Positions 53,508-62,019 of a stretch of 64,000 nt of DNA are shown here, piece after piece. Each line of letters opens with the position of its first letter. Position 1 is the stretch's first letter. The notes beneath the pieces are model-generated. The model was not told where the DNA came from. It was given only the letters and a program-made list of their open reading frames with translations, and made no database searches. The DNA lies in contig NZ_VAJL01000001.1 of NCBI RefSeq assembly GCF_006175945.1, forward strand, positions 310,001 through 374,000, in the 5' to 3' direction. Made by a program: the position numbers and the translations under genes. Source of the DNA: Chryseobacterium mulctrae. Lineage in GTDB: Bacteria > Bacteroidota > Bacteroidia > Flavobacteriales > Weeksellaceae.

Positions 53508-53951
53508 ATGATTAAGAAATTAATTTTTGCCATGAGTTTTCTGATGGCAATTGCTGTTTTCGGGCAGAAAAAAGATGATACTCAAGCCGTAACAGATGCA
53601 GCAGAAAAACTCAGACTGGCTATGATAAGTGGTGAAAAATCAGCGTTGGAATCATTGATTGTACCGGAATTGACTTACGGACATTCAGGAGGTCATATCG
53701 ATGATGCCAAAGAGTTTGTTGAAAAATTGGTCAGTAAAAAATCAGATTTTTTAACCATTGATATTACTGATCAAAACGTCAGTATCGTTGGCAATACAGC
53801 AATTGTTCGTCATCATTTTTATGCTACAACTGCTGATCTTGGAAAAGCTCCGGGAGATGTGACTTTGGATATTTTACTGGTTTGGACAAAAGTTAAAAAA
53901 GACTGGAAATTGCTGGCGAGACAGGCTGTGAAATCGGAGAAGAAGAAATAA
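53508..53951 (+). CDS. Secreted NTF2-like (DUF4440-type) protein
   Basis: 147 residues with signal peptide MIKKLIFAMSFLMAIAVFGQ. The mature domain has the NTF2 cone-fold order: AVTDAAEKLRLAMISGEKSA, LESLIVPELTYGHSGGHIDD, NVSIVGNTAIVRHHFYATTA and LDILLVWTKVKKDWKLLARQ. His residues in YGHSGGH and VRHHF line the expected pocket. The function of such proteins is mostly unknown. Upstream lies the GTTGATA tract. Confidence 0.85.
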   Translation: MIKKLIFAMSFLMAIAVFGQKKDDTQAVTDAAEKLRLAMISGEKSALESLIVPELTYGHSGGHIDDAKEFVEKLVSKKSDFLTIDITDQNVSIVGNTAIVRHHFYATTADLGKAPGDVTLDILLVWTKVKKDWKLLARQAVKSEKKK

Positions 53952-54052
53952 ATAATTTAAAATTATAGTATTCACCGACAAAAATATTATGATGGAGGCA
54001 AAGCAGAATTAGAAACTTATATTTCAGTTCTAAATAAAAATACTAGGAGAAA

Positions 54053-55231
54053 TTGACATTAGAAGACCTACAAAAAGTAACATTAGAAAGTCAAGGCTTA
54101 CTACACGCATCGCCATTCGGAAAAGGAAAAAAAGCGGCGCTAAATGCGTTGGAACATCTTGGCTACTTGCAAATAGACACTTTATCTATCGTTGAACGTG
54201 CGCATCATCACACGCTTTGGACAAGAATTCCAGATTATAAAACGGAACATTTAGATGAACTTGTAAAAGAACGTAAAGTTTTTGAATATTGGTTTCACGC
54301 TGCTTCATACCTTCCGATGCGCGATTTTCGTTTCTCTTTGCCACAAATGTTGGACGTAAAACAAAATGAAAAACATTATTACAATGCGGAACCTAAAGTG
54401 ATGCAATATGTGCTAGATACCATTCGTACAGAAGGGCCGAAAAAAGCAAGAGATTTTGAAAATGAATCTAAGAAACCGGGCAGTTGGTGGAATTGGAAAC
54501 CTACAAAAATTGCTTTGGAACGACTTTTTTTACAAGGAGATCTAATGGTCTCGGAGCGTAAAGGAATGCAAAAAACGTATGACATTCCCGAAAGAGTTTT
54601 GCCTAAAGATATTGATTTGACTATGCCCAGTCCTTTTGAATTTGCTGATTATTTAGTAAAAACATATCTGCGAGCTTACGGATTTACAACCTTCAAACAA
54701 ATTACACATCTTAAAACAGGAGAAACAATAAGAAAAAATGTAAATGAAATTTTGCATTCAATGCTTGAACAAGGAATCATACAAAAAGTAGAAATTCAAG
54801 ATTGTCCCACTATTTTTATCCAAAAAGACTTAATCGAAAAGGAGATCAAAAAAAGTGATTTAAATAGTAGAATTTTATCCCCGTTTGATAATTCTATTAT
54901 TCATCGTGAACGCATTAAGCATTTTTTCAACTTCAATTATCGGATAGAATGCTATACTCCAAAAGAGAAAAGACAATATGGTTATTTCTGTTTACCCATC
55001 TTATTTGGCAACCAGTTGATAGGCAGAGTAGATTGCAAAGCTCATAGAAAAGAAAAACAATTGGAGATCATTCATCTTTACATAGAAAATCAAAATTTCG
55101 ATATTGAATCGTGGGCAAAAGGTTTTATGGAATCTATAAAACATTTCGCAACTTTTAACGGTTGTGAATCTATTCAGCTAAACCAAGTAAGCCCATCCAA
55201 CTTAATAAACAGACTCAAACAAGAAATGTAA
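54053..55231 (+). CDS. YcaQ/AlkZ-like winged-helix DNA glycosylase family protein (TTG start)
   Basis: 392 residues. A stop codon (TAG at 54044) lies three codons before the TTG at 54053, so this is the first possible start; AGGAG sits just before it. The HTH_42/AlkZ signature is LGYLQIDTLSIVERAHHHTL with the catalytic QxD as Gln-Ile-Asp, followed by TRIPDY and FEYWFHAASYLP. The C-terminal half has the winged helices and beta barrel of the family (LGNQ-type end RVDCKAHRKEKQLEI). Known members unhook DNA interstrand crosslinks or remove alkylated bases. Monocistronic. Confidence 0.88.
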   Translation: MTLEDLQKVTLESQGLLHASPFGKGKKAALNALEHLGYLQIDTLSIVERAHHHTLWTRIPDYKTEHLDELVKERKVFEYWFHAASYLPMRDFRFSLPQMLDVKQNEKHYYNAEPKVMQYVLDTIRTEGPKKARDFENESKKPGSWWNWKPTKIALERLFLQGDLMVSERKGMQKTYDIPERVLPKDIDLTMPSPFEFADYLVKTYLRAYGFTTFKQITHLKTGETIRKNVNEILHSMLEQGIIQKVEIQDCPTIFIQKDLIEKEIKKSDLNSRILSPFDNSIIHRERIKHFFNFNYRIECYTPKEKRQYGYFCLPILFGNQLIGRVDCKAHRKEKQLEIIHLYIENQNFDIESWAKGFMESIKHFATFNGCESIQLNQVSPSNLINRLKQEM

Positions 55232-55395
55232 ATATCACAAAGCAGATAAGTGCTTGTTTCTGAACACTATATTAAACTTTAGTCAAAGTCCATTAATATG
55301 CAACAAAAAAAGGACTAAAGCTCGTTCTATTCTGTTTCGTTTTTTACTGGATTGTAAAACTTCCAGCATCCCACCTCCTGCTTCCAGCTTAAAAA

Positions 55396-56547
55396 CTACT
55401 TTACTCTAAATTTCTGTAAATCTTCCGGCTTATCACAGCAAACCTGCTCCATTACCTGTCTGAATTGCATTTTAAGCATTTCAATAATATGGTCGCCACC
55501 TTTTTCGCCTAAAGCACCGACTGCGTACATAAAAGTACGCCCCATAAAGGTAAACTCTGCCCCACAGCTTAAAGCTCGGGCAACATCAGGACCAGTTCTC
55601 ACACCACTATCCATCATGATCTTGATCTGGCCTTTATATTTTTCGCTGATCTCTTTCACAACGGCGATCGTAGATTCTCCTGCATCCAGCTGTCTTCCGC
55701 CGTGATTAGAGATGATCATTCCGTCGAAACCTAACCGAACTGCTTCTGCAGCGTCTTCATCAGAAGCGACACCTTTAATGACCAATTTTCCTTTCCATTT
55801 ATCACGAATTGCTTTGATTCTGTCTGAATTTAACCTTCCGGAAAATGTAGAATTCATGAACTGTCCGAGCTGTTTTACACCCATATTTTTGTCCATGTAT
55901 TTTTCCATCGTTTTAAAACTTGGAACACCATGTTTCAAAATTTCCAAGCACCATTCTGGCCTTGCTAAAGCCTGGGAAACATTTCTGAAATTCAGTTGCG
56001 GCGGCATTGCCAAACCGTTTCTGATTTCCTTTGCTCTGTATCCAAAAGTCGGCACATCAGATAATACACACAATACATCATAACCAGAAGCTTCACAACG
56101 GTCTAGAATATCATCACGTAACCATTCTTCTCTAGGATGATACAATTGATACCAAGCTTTTCCTTCTGTCAATTCTGCAATTCTTTCGATACTGCTTGTT
56201 GTTACCGTACTTAAAATAAAAGGAATATTATGTTTAAAAGCTGCTTTCGCTAAAATTTCTGGAGCATTGGGCCACATTAATCCTTGTAAACCAACAGGAG
56301 AAATTCCGAAAGGTGCAGAATAAGTCTTTCCGAACAATTCAGTTTCCATATTAGCTTCCGTATAATTATTGTTCAGATATTGCGGACGAAGCAAAACTTC
56401 TCTTAGCTCGCTTGTATTTCTGTCTCGGTTGATGTTTTCGTTACATCCGCCATCCAAATATTCGAAAGCGAAACGGGGCATTCTTTTTTTCGCTTTTTCA
56501 ATCAGTAATTCGAGAGAAGCGTAATTGGTATCAAATGGAAACGACAT
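55396..56547 (-). CDS. FMN-dependent alpha-hydroxy-acid dehydrogenase (L-lactate oxidation)
   Basis: 383 residues. The family active-site segment SNHGGRQLDAGEST carries the catalytic His and Arg; the phosphate-binding part DSGVRTGPDVARALSCGAEF and MGRTFMYAVGALGEKG are also intact. Residues near the N-terminus (FPFDTNYASLELLIEKAKKR) match LldD-type enzymes. It oxidises an L-2-hydroxy acid, most likely L-lactate, to the keto acid. Its place after the rhamnulokinase gene fits: rhamnose breakdown yields L-lactaldehyde and then L-lactate, which this enzyme would turn into pyruvate. Confidence 0.9.
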   Translation of the reverse strand: MSFPFDTNYASLELLIEKAKKRMPRFAFEYLDGGCNENINRDRNTSELREVLLRPQYLNNNYTEANMETELFGKTYSAPFGISPVGLQGLMWPNAPEILAKAAFKHNIPFILSTVTTSSIERIAELTEGKAWYQLYHPREEWLRDDILDRCEASGYDVLCVLSDVPTFGYRAKEIRNGLAMPPQLNFRNVSQALARPEWCLEILKHGVPSFKTMEKYMDKNMGVKQLGQFMNSTFSGRLNSDRIKAIRDKWKGKLVIKGVASDEDAAEAVRLGFDGMIISNHGGRQLDAGESTIAVVKEISEKYKGQIKIMMDSGVRTGPDVARALSCGAEFTFMGRTFMYAVGALGEKGGDHIIEMLKMQFRQVMEQVCCDKPEDLQKFRVK

Positions 56548-56631
56548 AATTGTTTGTTTGTTATTGGTTGATAGTTATTGGTTTTGAGGTTTTGCCATCA
56601 ACTGGCAACTATCAACCAACAACTAAATATT

Positions 56632-58017
56632 TTACAAATTTAAGATTAATGGCTGAAGCACTTTCATTTGATAATGCTGTTGTAGAAAAGTTTCGTCTAT
56701 CTTTTTATTGGAAATCACCATTGAAGCCCCCAATGCAGAACCTAAAGGAGAATGCGTAGACATCACATTGTAATGCTGAAAATGATGCGACATCAGTTTC
56801 ATAAAGACTTCATTGTCTGTAAATCCGCCATCAATGTAAATATTTTTTATATCTGAATTTCCAATGGCATTTTTAATGGTATGAATCTGTAAATCCATCA
56901 ATTCAATCATTAACTGATGATATGCTTCTTCGAAAGTTTCGAATGAATTAAGATCTGTTGCAGTAATCATTTTTCTTTTTAAAATAATCCCTTCAAAACG
57001 GAAATAAACCGCTTTATGTTTCATTAAACGAAGGTACAGATCCTGGTCAAATTTTACTTCTCTGTGGAAACCATATTCTTTTCCGTAATAATCGCAGAGT
57101 TTTTCAACCTGAATTTTATATTCATTCCCCATGAAAAAACGCGATGCTTTAACACGTTTTCCATCGATTCGCATATAATTCAGACAATTATTTTCTATAT
57201 CTTCATCAGTTAAACTTTCATCATTAAAAGGATTTAGAGAAATACTCCAGGTTCCTGTTGAAAGCAGTAAAAACGGTTCTTTTTTGCTTAAAATATAAGG
57301 TAATAACGCTGAAGAACTGTCGTGAATACCGACACCGATCTTAATTTTTTTATTTCTGTAAGACGTATTGATACTCGCAGAAGTTGGGACGATTGGAGGC
57401 AATAAAGCATCAATTTCTTCTTCGTAAACCCAATCGTGATAATCTGCTTTGTCGTAATCCCAAAGATTGGTATGACAGCCGATCGACGTAAATTCCGAAA
57501 CGCAAATCCCGGTAAACAAATACGATAAATATTGCGGTAAATGTAAGCTGTAACGGATCTTTTTGAAAACTTCCGGATGTTTATACTTTAACCAAAACAA
57601 CTGCAAACCAGAGTTCAACATTCCTGCTTGAGGAGATGCTGTTTCACGGGCAATTTTTAATTTTCCACCATGTTTTTCGTAGAATAAATCAAGAATATCC
57701 TGATCCATTGGTTTGGTGTAGTTGTACAAAGGCGTCAAAACATTTCCTTTCTGATCCAAATGCACAAAACTCGCTCCGTAAGTAGAAAAATTGATGGCCT
57801 TTACTTCAAAATTTTCATCATCAAGAATGGCATTAAAATTATCTTTTATCCAGTTTTGCAATGCCGGAAGATCTTCTGTGGGATAACCGTCTTCGTCTGT
57901 CGTAAGCGGTAATTCTGTATATTCCCGAACGACTTCTTTATAATTTTTATCAAATAAAAAGAATTTTTTATTGGTCTTTCCAATATCAAATACGATGGTT
58001 ACCTTTTTCTTGGACAT
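56632..58017 (-). CDS. rhaB: Rhamnulokinase-type FGGY kinase
   Basis: 461 residues of the FGGY family. The N-terminal phosphate loop is VFDIGKTNKKFFLFD. The catalytic base Asp is in GVGIHDSSSALLPYI, and ATP-site segments are LLSTGTWSISLNP and YIDGGFTDNEVFMK. It would phosphorylate L-rhamnulose to rhamnulose-1-phosphate. The specificity is inferred from the isomerase and aldolase genes in the same direction. It lies 84 bp upstream of the lactate oxidase-type gene, separated by a degraded GTTGATA-type inverted repeat. Confidence 0.88.
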   Translation of the reverse strand: MSKKKVTIVFDIGKTNKKFFLFDKNYKEVVREYTELPLTTDEDGYPTEDLPALQNWIKDNFNAILDDENFEVKAINFSTYGASFVHLDQKGNVLTPLYNYTKPMDQDILDLFYEKHGGKLKIARETASPQAGMLNSGLQLFWLKYKHPEVFKKIRYSLHLPQYLSYLFTGICVSEFTSIGCHTNLWDYDKADYHDWVYEEEIDALLPPIVPTSASINTSYRNKKIKIGVGIHDSSSALLPYILSKKEPFLLLSTGTWSISLNPFNDESLTDEDIENNCLNYMRIDGKRVKASRFFMGNEYKIQVEKLCDYYGKEYGFHREVKFDQDLYLRLMKHKAVYFRFEGIILKRKMITATDLNSFETFEEAYHQLMIELMDLQIHTIKNAIGNSDIKNIYIDGGFTDNEVFMKLMSHHFQHYNVMSTHSPLGSALGASMVISNKKIDETFLQQHYQMKVLQPLILNL

Positions 58018-58243
58018 TCTTATCGATGAATTATTTATTTAAACACAAGTAGCGCAAATATTTTCACTAATCGCACTAAGTTGTTTATTTTAATTACAAA
58101 AAACAAATCATTAAGGAGTGTTTAGACAATAAGAAAAACTTAATAATCTAAACACTTTTCCCTTAACGAAACTATATAAGGATACATATAATTAAACTTT
58201 CAATTGCACTTGAAAGTTGAAATTATCAAATTTAAAACAGGTT

Positions 58244-59524
58244 TTATAATCCTGTTGCTTTTACATTTAAACCTCTTTCGGAAATCAATTGCTCTCTTAC
58301 TTTAAGGTTTCTGTATGTTGCGATTGGGTCTAAAGCCGCCCCTGTCTGTAATCTCGCTGCTCTTAATAACGGACGAACATCAGTTCTGTATGCGTTCTGC
58401 AAAATATCCTGAGCCAAAACAACATCGTTATTTTGCTGTGCTTCTTTTAACGCTTTTTGATCTACTAAAAGTGCCTGTGCATAAGCGATCAAGATAGCTT
58501 CTAAAGATTGTAATAAATCTTCTAAAGGATCTTTGATGTTATGACTTGCATCGATCATCCAAGCCGGGTAAGGATTGTTTGGATTATTTTCCATTCCATA
58601 CACCAATTCGTTGAAAATCAAAAATAAAGCATAAGGTTTAATCGATCCAACCGTTAAATCGTCGTCTCCATATTTGCTGTCGTTGAAATGGAAACCTCCT
58701 AATTTCCCTTTATACATCAAGGTTGCAACGATTTGCTCAATGTTTGAGTTTGGTAAATGATGACCAAGATCTACCAAAGTATACGCTCTGTCTCCGCAAG
58801 CGTTTGCCAGCATAAAAGAAGTTCCCCAATCCTGGATGGTTGTTGAATAGAAATTCGGTTCGTATGGTTTGTATTCGATGAACAATTTCCAGTCTTCCGG
58901 TAAATCTGAATATATCTCTTTTAAACTTTGTTCAGTTTTAGCCAAAGCGGTCTGGAAATTCAACTGTCCCGGAAAACTTGATCCATCTGCCAACCAAACA
59001 GTTAAACTTTTTGAATCTAATTCTTTTCCAATTCTGATGACTTCTTTGTTGTGTTCAACTGCGTAAGCTCTTGCGTCTTCATTCGCAGCATTTAAAGAAC
59101 CAAATTTATACGATTGCTTTGCTCCCGGCTGATCTTGAAATGTGTTTGAATTCATTGCATCGAAGATCAACCCGTGAGATGTTGCTTTTTCTTTGATCGC
59201 TTTCACATCAGTCGGAATATCCCAAGGAATATGAAGAGAAATAGCGCCTGCAGAATGCGTTAAAGCGTGAATCAACCCTACATCATCTAACTTTTGTTCT
59301 AAAGAAGATGGTTCGCCACCGTAAGAAAATCTTCCGAAACGGGTTCCACCTGCACCTAAAGCCCAACTTGGAATTGCTACCTGAAGATCGGCAATTTTAT
59401 TGACAATATCTGAAACATTTGCTCCTGATCTTGCTAATTTATCTGATAAATAAGCGTAGTCTGAATTAAAATTTTCAACTTCGTTTTTATTGTATTGTTC
59501 AATGATATCTTTTCCTATAATCAT
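58244..59524 (-). CDS. rhaI: L-rhamnose isomerase (RhaI-type)
   Basis: I start at the ATG at 59524 (MIIGKDIIEQYNKNEVENF), the conserved beginning; the open frame continues 11 codons upstream into the flanking repeat. 426 residues. Metal ligands of the xylose-isomerase-like barrel are visible: LFIEYKPYEPNFY (Glu), TLVDLGHHLPNSN (Asp, His) and GGFHFNDSKYGDDDL (His, Asp). It converts L-rhamnose to L-rhamnulose. It lies between the kinase and the aldolase fusion on the minus strand, giving a complete catabolic set. Confidence 0.9.
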   Translation of the reverse strand: MIIGKDIIEQYNKNEVENFNSDYAYLSDKLARSGANVSDIVNKIADLQVAIPSWALGAGGTRFGRFSYGGEPSSLEQKLDDVGLIHALTHSAGAISLHIPWDIPTDVKAIKEKATSHGLIFDAMNSNTFQDQPGAKQSYKFGSLNAANEDARAYAVEHNKEVIRIGKELDSKSLTVWLADGSSFPGQLNFQTALAKTEQSLKEIYSDLPEDWKLFIEYKPYEPNFYSTTIQDWGTSFMLANACGDRAYTLVDLGHHLPNSNIEQIVATLMYKGKLGGFHFNDSKYGDDDLTVGSIKPYALFLIFNELVYGMENNPNNPYPAWMIDASHNIKDPLEDLLQSLEAILIAYAQALLVDQKALKEAQQNNDVVLAQDILQNAYRTDVRPLLRAARLQTGAALDPIATYRNLKVREQLISERGLNVKATGL

Positions 59525-59542
59525 AGTTTGATTTTTATTTTT

Positions 59543-59711
59543 AACCACAAAAGTCACAAAAAGCTTTCTTTTATTTTTTAAAGCTAAAATTATTGAAATT
59601 TAAAGTTCAAAAAAGCAGGTTGTTTACCTTTAAAATAATGTTACAAAAACTTTTTTGATCTTCTCAAAATCTGAATAATAACTCTATTTATCTTTTGTGC
59701 CTTTTGTGGTT
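59543..59711. repeat. Inverted repeat AACCACAAAAGTCACAAAAAG...CTTTTGTGCCTTTTGTGGTT
   Basis: 20-bp imperfect arms, about 128 bp apart, fill the gap between the isomerase and aldolase genes. Each arm is two near-copies of CACAAAAG. Same construction type as 28105, 49627 and 11170. Confidence 0.75.
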
Positions 59712-59722
59712 GAATTTTAAAT

Positions 59723-61825
59723 TTATCTTGGGAAAGCATTTGCCATTCCACCATCTACATTGATGATATTTCCTGTGGTTTTATCTAAAATCGCTACACA
59801 AGCGAAAACTCCATTGGCAATGTCTTCAGGAAGAATAATTTCGTTTAACAGATTTCTTTTTGCGTAAAATGCTGGCAATTCTTCTACAGAAATTCCGTTT
59901 GCTTTTGCACGACCTTCTGCCCAAGAACCTTCCCAAATTTTGCTTCCAACGATAACTCCGTCTGGATTTACAACATTTACTCTGATTTTATCAGTTGCCA
60001 ATTCTGCAGCCAATAATCTTGTCATATGTTGTTGCGCTGCTTTTGCGGTTCCGTAAGCTACGTTGTTTGGTCCGGCAACTAAACCGTTTTTGCTTGCAAT
60101 ATTCACGATGTCGCCACCAAGATTTTGTTTTTTCAAAATTTCAGCACCGCTTTTAGCCATCATAAACTGACCTTTTACCAAAACATTTTCCAGCAAATCC
60201 CAGTCTTTTGTAGTCGTGTCTTCTAAAGATTTAGAAATCGCCAAACCTGCAGAATGAACAATGATATCTACTCCACCGAATGCTAAAACGGCTTCTTTGA
60301 AAGCATTTGCAATTGCTTCTTCGCTTGTCACATCACAAGGAACGGCAACCGCTTGGTCTTTGCTGTATTTTGATGTTACAGAATCCACCGCTTCCTGATT
60401 AAGGTCTGTGAAAACAACAACTGCGCCTTCAGCAACCATTTTATCAGCAATTGCCTGTCCGATTCCGCCTCCTGCTCCGGTTACTATTGCCACTTTTCTT
60501 GAAAGAGGTTTTTCTTTAGGCATTCTTTGAAGTTTAGCTTCTTCCAATAACCAATATTCGATATCGAAAGCTTCCTGTCTTGGTAAAGAAGTATATTCTG
60601 AAATTGCTTCTGCACCACGCATTACGTTGATTGCATTCACATAAAACTCATTCGCAACACGTGTTGTCTGCTTATCTTTTGAGAAACTGAACATTCCCAC
60701 TCCCGGATAAATGATGATCACAGGATTTGGATCACGCATTGCAGGGCTGTTTGGATGCTTACATGTTTCGTAATATTCTTTGTATTCTTGTCTGTACTGT
60801 TCGAAAAGTGGATTTAATTTATCTAAAATAGCTTTAGAATCGCTTAAATCTTCATTTTTATCTAAAGTCAACACCAAAGGTTGAATCTTTGTTCTTAAAA
60901 AGTGATCCGGGCAAGAAGTTCCAAGCGGAGCCAATCTTTCTAAATCATTACTGTTGATGTATTCTAAAACAACATCGCTGTCGGTAAAATGACCTACCAT
61001 TCTGTTTTCTGAAGAAGCCAAACCTCTCAACAAAGGCATCAATTGAGCAGCTTTGTTTTTTCGTTCGTCAGCTGGAAGCGACTCTACTTTTTGTCCGCCG
61101 AAAACCTGTCCGTTTTCTTCTATTTTTTTGGCAATATATTCAGAAGCTGTTTCAATTACTTCCAAACTATTGATGTAACATTCGTAAGAAGTATCGCCCC
61201 AAGTGAATAATCCGTGGCTTCCTAAAACGATTCCTCTGATTCCAGGATTATCAGCTAAACATTTTTCAAGCTGTAAACCTAAATCGAAACCAGGTCTTTG
61301 CCAAGGAACCCATCCCATTGTGTCGCCCCAAATTTCTTTGGTAATTTTTTCGCTGTCCTTTGCTGCTGCAACTGCAATTAATGCATCCGGGTGAAGGTGA
61401 TCGATATGTTTAAATGGAAGTAAACCGTGAAGTGGTGTATCAATAGAAGGCGCTTTGCTATCCAAATCGAAAATACAGTGATCGAATAAGCCTACCATTC
61501 TGTCTTCGTCTGCCAAACCTCCGTAAACATTTTTAAGATTACGTAGTCTTTCTGTATATAATCCGGCAATTCCTTTTCTCGTCAACGTTCCGATGTCTCC
61601 ACCTGAACCTTTTACCCACATTACCTCAACTTCTTCATTGGTTAGCGGATCTTTTTCAATGGTTTTGCAACTTGTGTTACCTCCGCCATAATTGGTAATT
61701 CTAAGATCTGCTCCTAATATGTTTGAACGGTATAAAAATAAAGCAACCTGATCGTCTCCCAAAGATGCGGCTTTGCTTTCATCCCATAAATAATCTACGT
61801 ATTTGAATGTTTTTACGTTTTCCAT
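59723..61825 (-). CDS. Bifunctional rhamnulose-1-phosphate aldolase / lactaldehyde dehydrogenase
   Basis: 700 residues. Residues 1-430 form a class II aldolase domain with HGLLPFKHIDHLHPDALIAV and LGSHGLFTWGDTSYECY, supplying zinc-binding His and the acidic base. Residues 435-700 form a short-chain dehydrogenase: VAIVTGAGGGIGQAIADKM (NAD loop), IVNIASKNG and YGTAKAAQQH (catalytic Tyr-xxx-Lys). The fusion splits rhamnulose-1-phosphate into DHAP and L-lactaldehyde and oxidises the latter to L-lactate. This RhaEW-type fusion is known in several phyla. A -7 box and an inverted repeat lie upstream. Confidence 0.93.
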   Translation of the reverse strand: MENVKTFKYVDYLWDESKAASLGDDQVALFLYRSNILGADLRITNYGGGNTSCKTIEKDPLTNEEVEVMWVKGSGGDIGTLTRKGIAGLYTERLRNLKNVYGGLADEDRMVGLFDHCIFDLDSKAPSIDTPLHGLLPFKHIDHLHPDALIAVAAAKDSEKITKEIWGDTMGWVPWQRPGFDLGLQLEKCLADNPGIRGIVLGSHGLFTWGDTSYECYINSLEVIETASEYIAKKIEENGQVFGGQKVESLPADERKNKAAQLMPLLRGLASSENRMVGHFTDSDVVLEYINSNDLERLAPLGTSCPDHFLRTKIQPLVLTLDKNEDLSDSKAILDKLNPLFEQYRQEYKEYYETCKHPNSPAMRDPNPVIIIYPGVGMFSFSKDKQTTRVANEFYVNAINVMRGAEAISEYTSLPRQEAFDIEYWLLEEAKLQRMPKEKPLSRKVAIVTGAGGGIGQAIADKMVAEGAVVVFTDLNQEAVDSVTSKYSKDQAVAVPCDVTSEEAIANAFKEAVLAFGGVDIIVHSAGLAISKSLEDTTTKDWDLLENVLVKGQFMMAKSGAEILKKQNLGGDIVNIASKNGLVAGPNNVAYGTAKAAQQHMTRLLAAELATDKIRVNVVNPDGVIVGSKIWEGSWAEGRAKANGISVEELPAFYAKRNLLNEIILPEDIANGVFACVAILDKTTGNIINVDGGMANAFPR

Positions 61826-61856
61826 TTGTTTTCTTTTTGTTTTCTGAATTTTAACC

Positions 61857-61864
61857 CAAATTTA
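61857..61864 (-). promoter_or_regulatory. -7 box of the rhamnose operon
   Basis: TAAATTTG on the minus strand, 31 nt before the aldolase start. CTGTA/TACAG (61867-61884) overlaps the -33 zone, where a regulator could bind. Confidence 0.5.
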
Positions 61865-61900
61865 GACTGTAGTATTTTTTACAGCATCCCGTACTATACT

Positions 61901-61958
61901 GCTGAATCGATTATTTAAAGATAAATTAACACTGATATTTATCACGTTTCGATTCAGC
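61901..61958. promoter_or_regulatory. Inverted repeat GCTGAATCGA...TCGATTCAGC, candidate operator
   Basis: Two perfect 10-bp arms 38 bp apart, with partly symmetric flanks (GTACTATACT and CGTACAGT), about 40-95 bp upstream of the predicted rhamnose-operon -7 box. Two binding sites for a dimeric regulator, or a looped operator, are plausible. Confidence 0.5.
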
Positions 61959-62019
61959 CGTACAGTCATTTCATTAAGGTTAAATAAATTAATATTTTGA
62001 TTGGTGAATAGTTTTTTAA

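Noticed and set aside
55712..56083. 123-codon plus-strand frame
   Set aside because: Antisense to the FMN-dependent hydroxy-acid dehydrogenase, whose active-site motifs cover the region.
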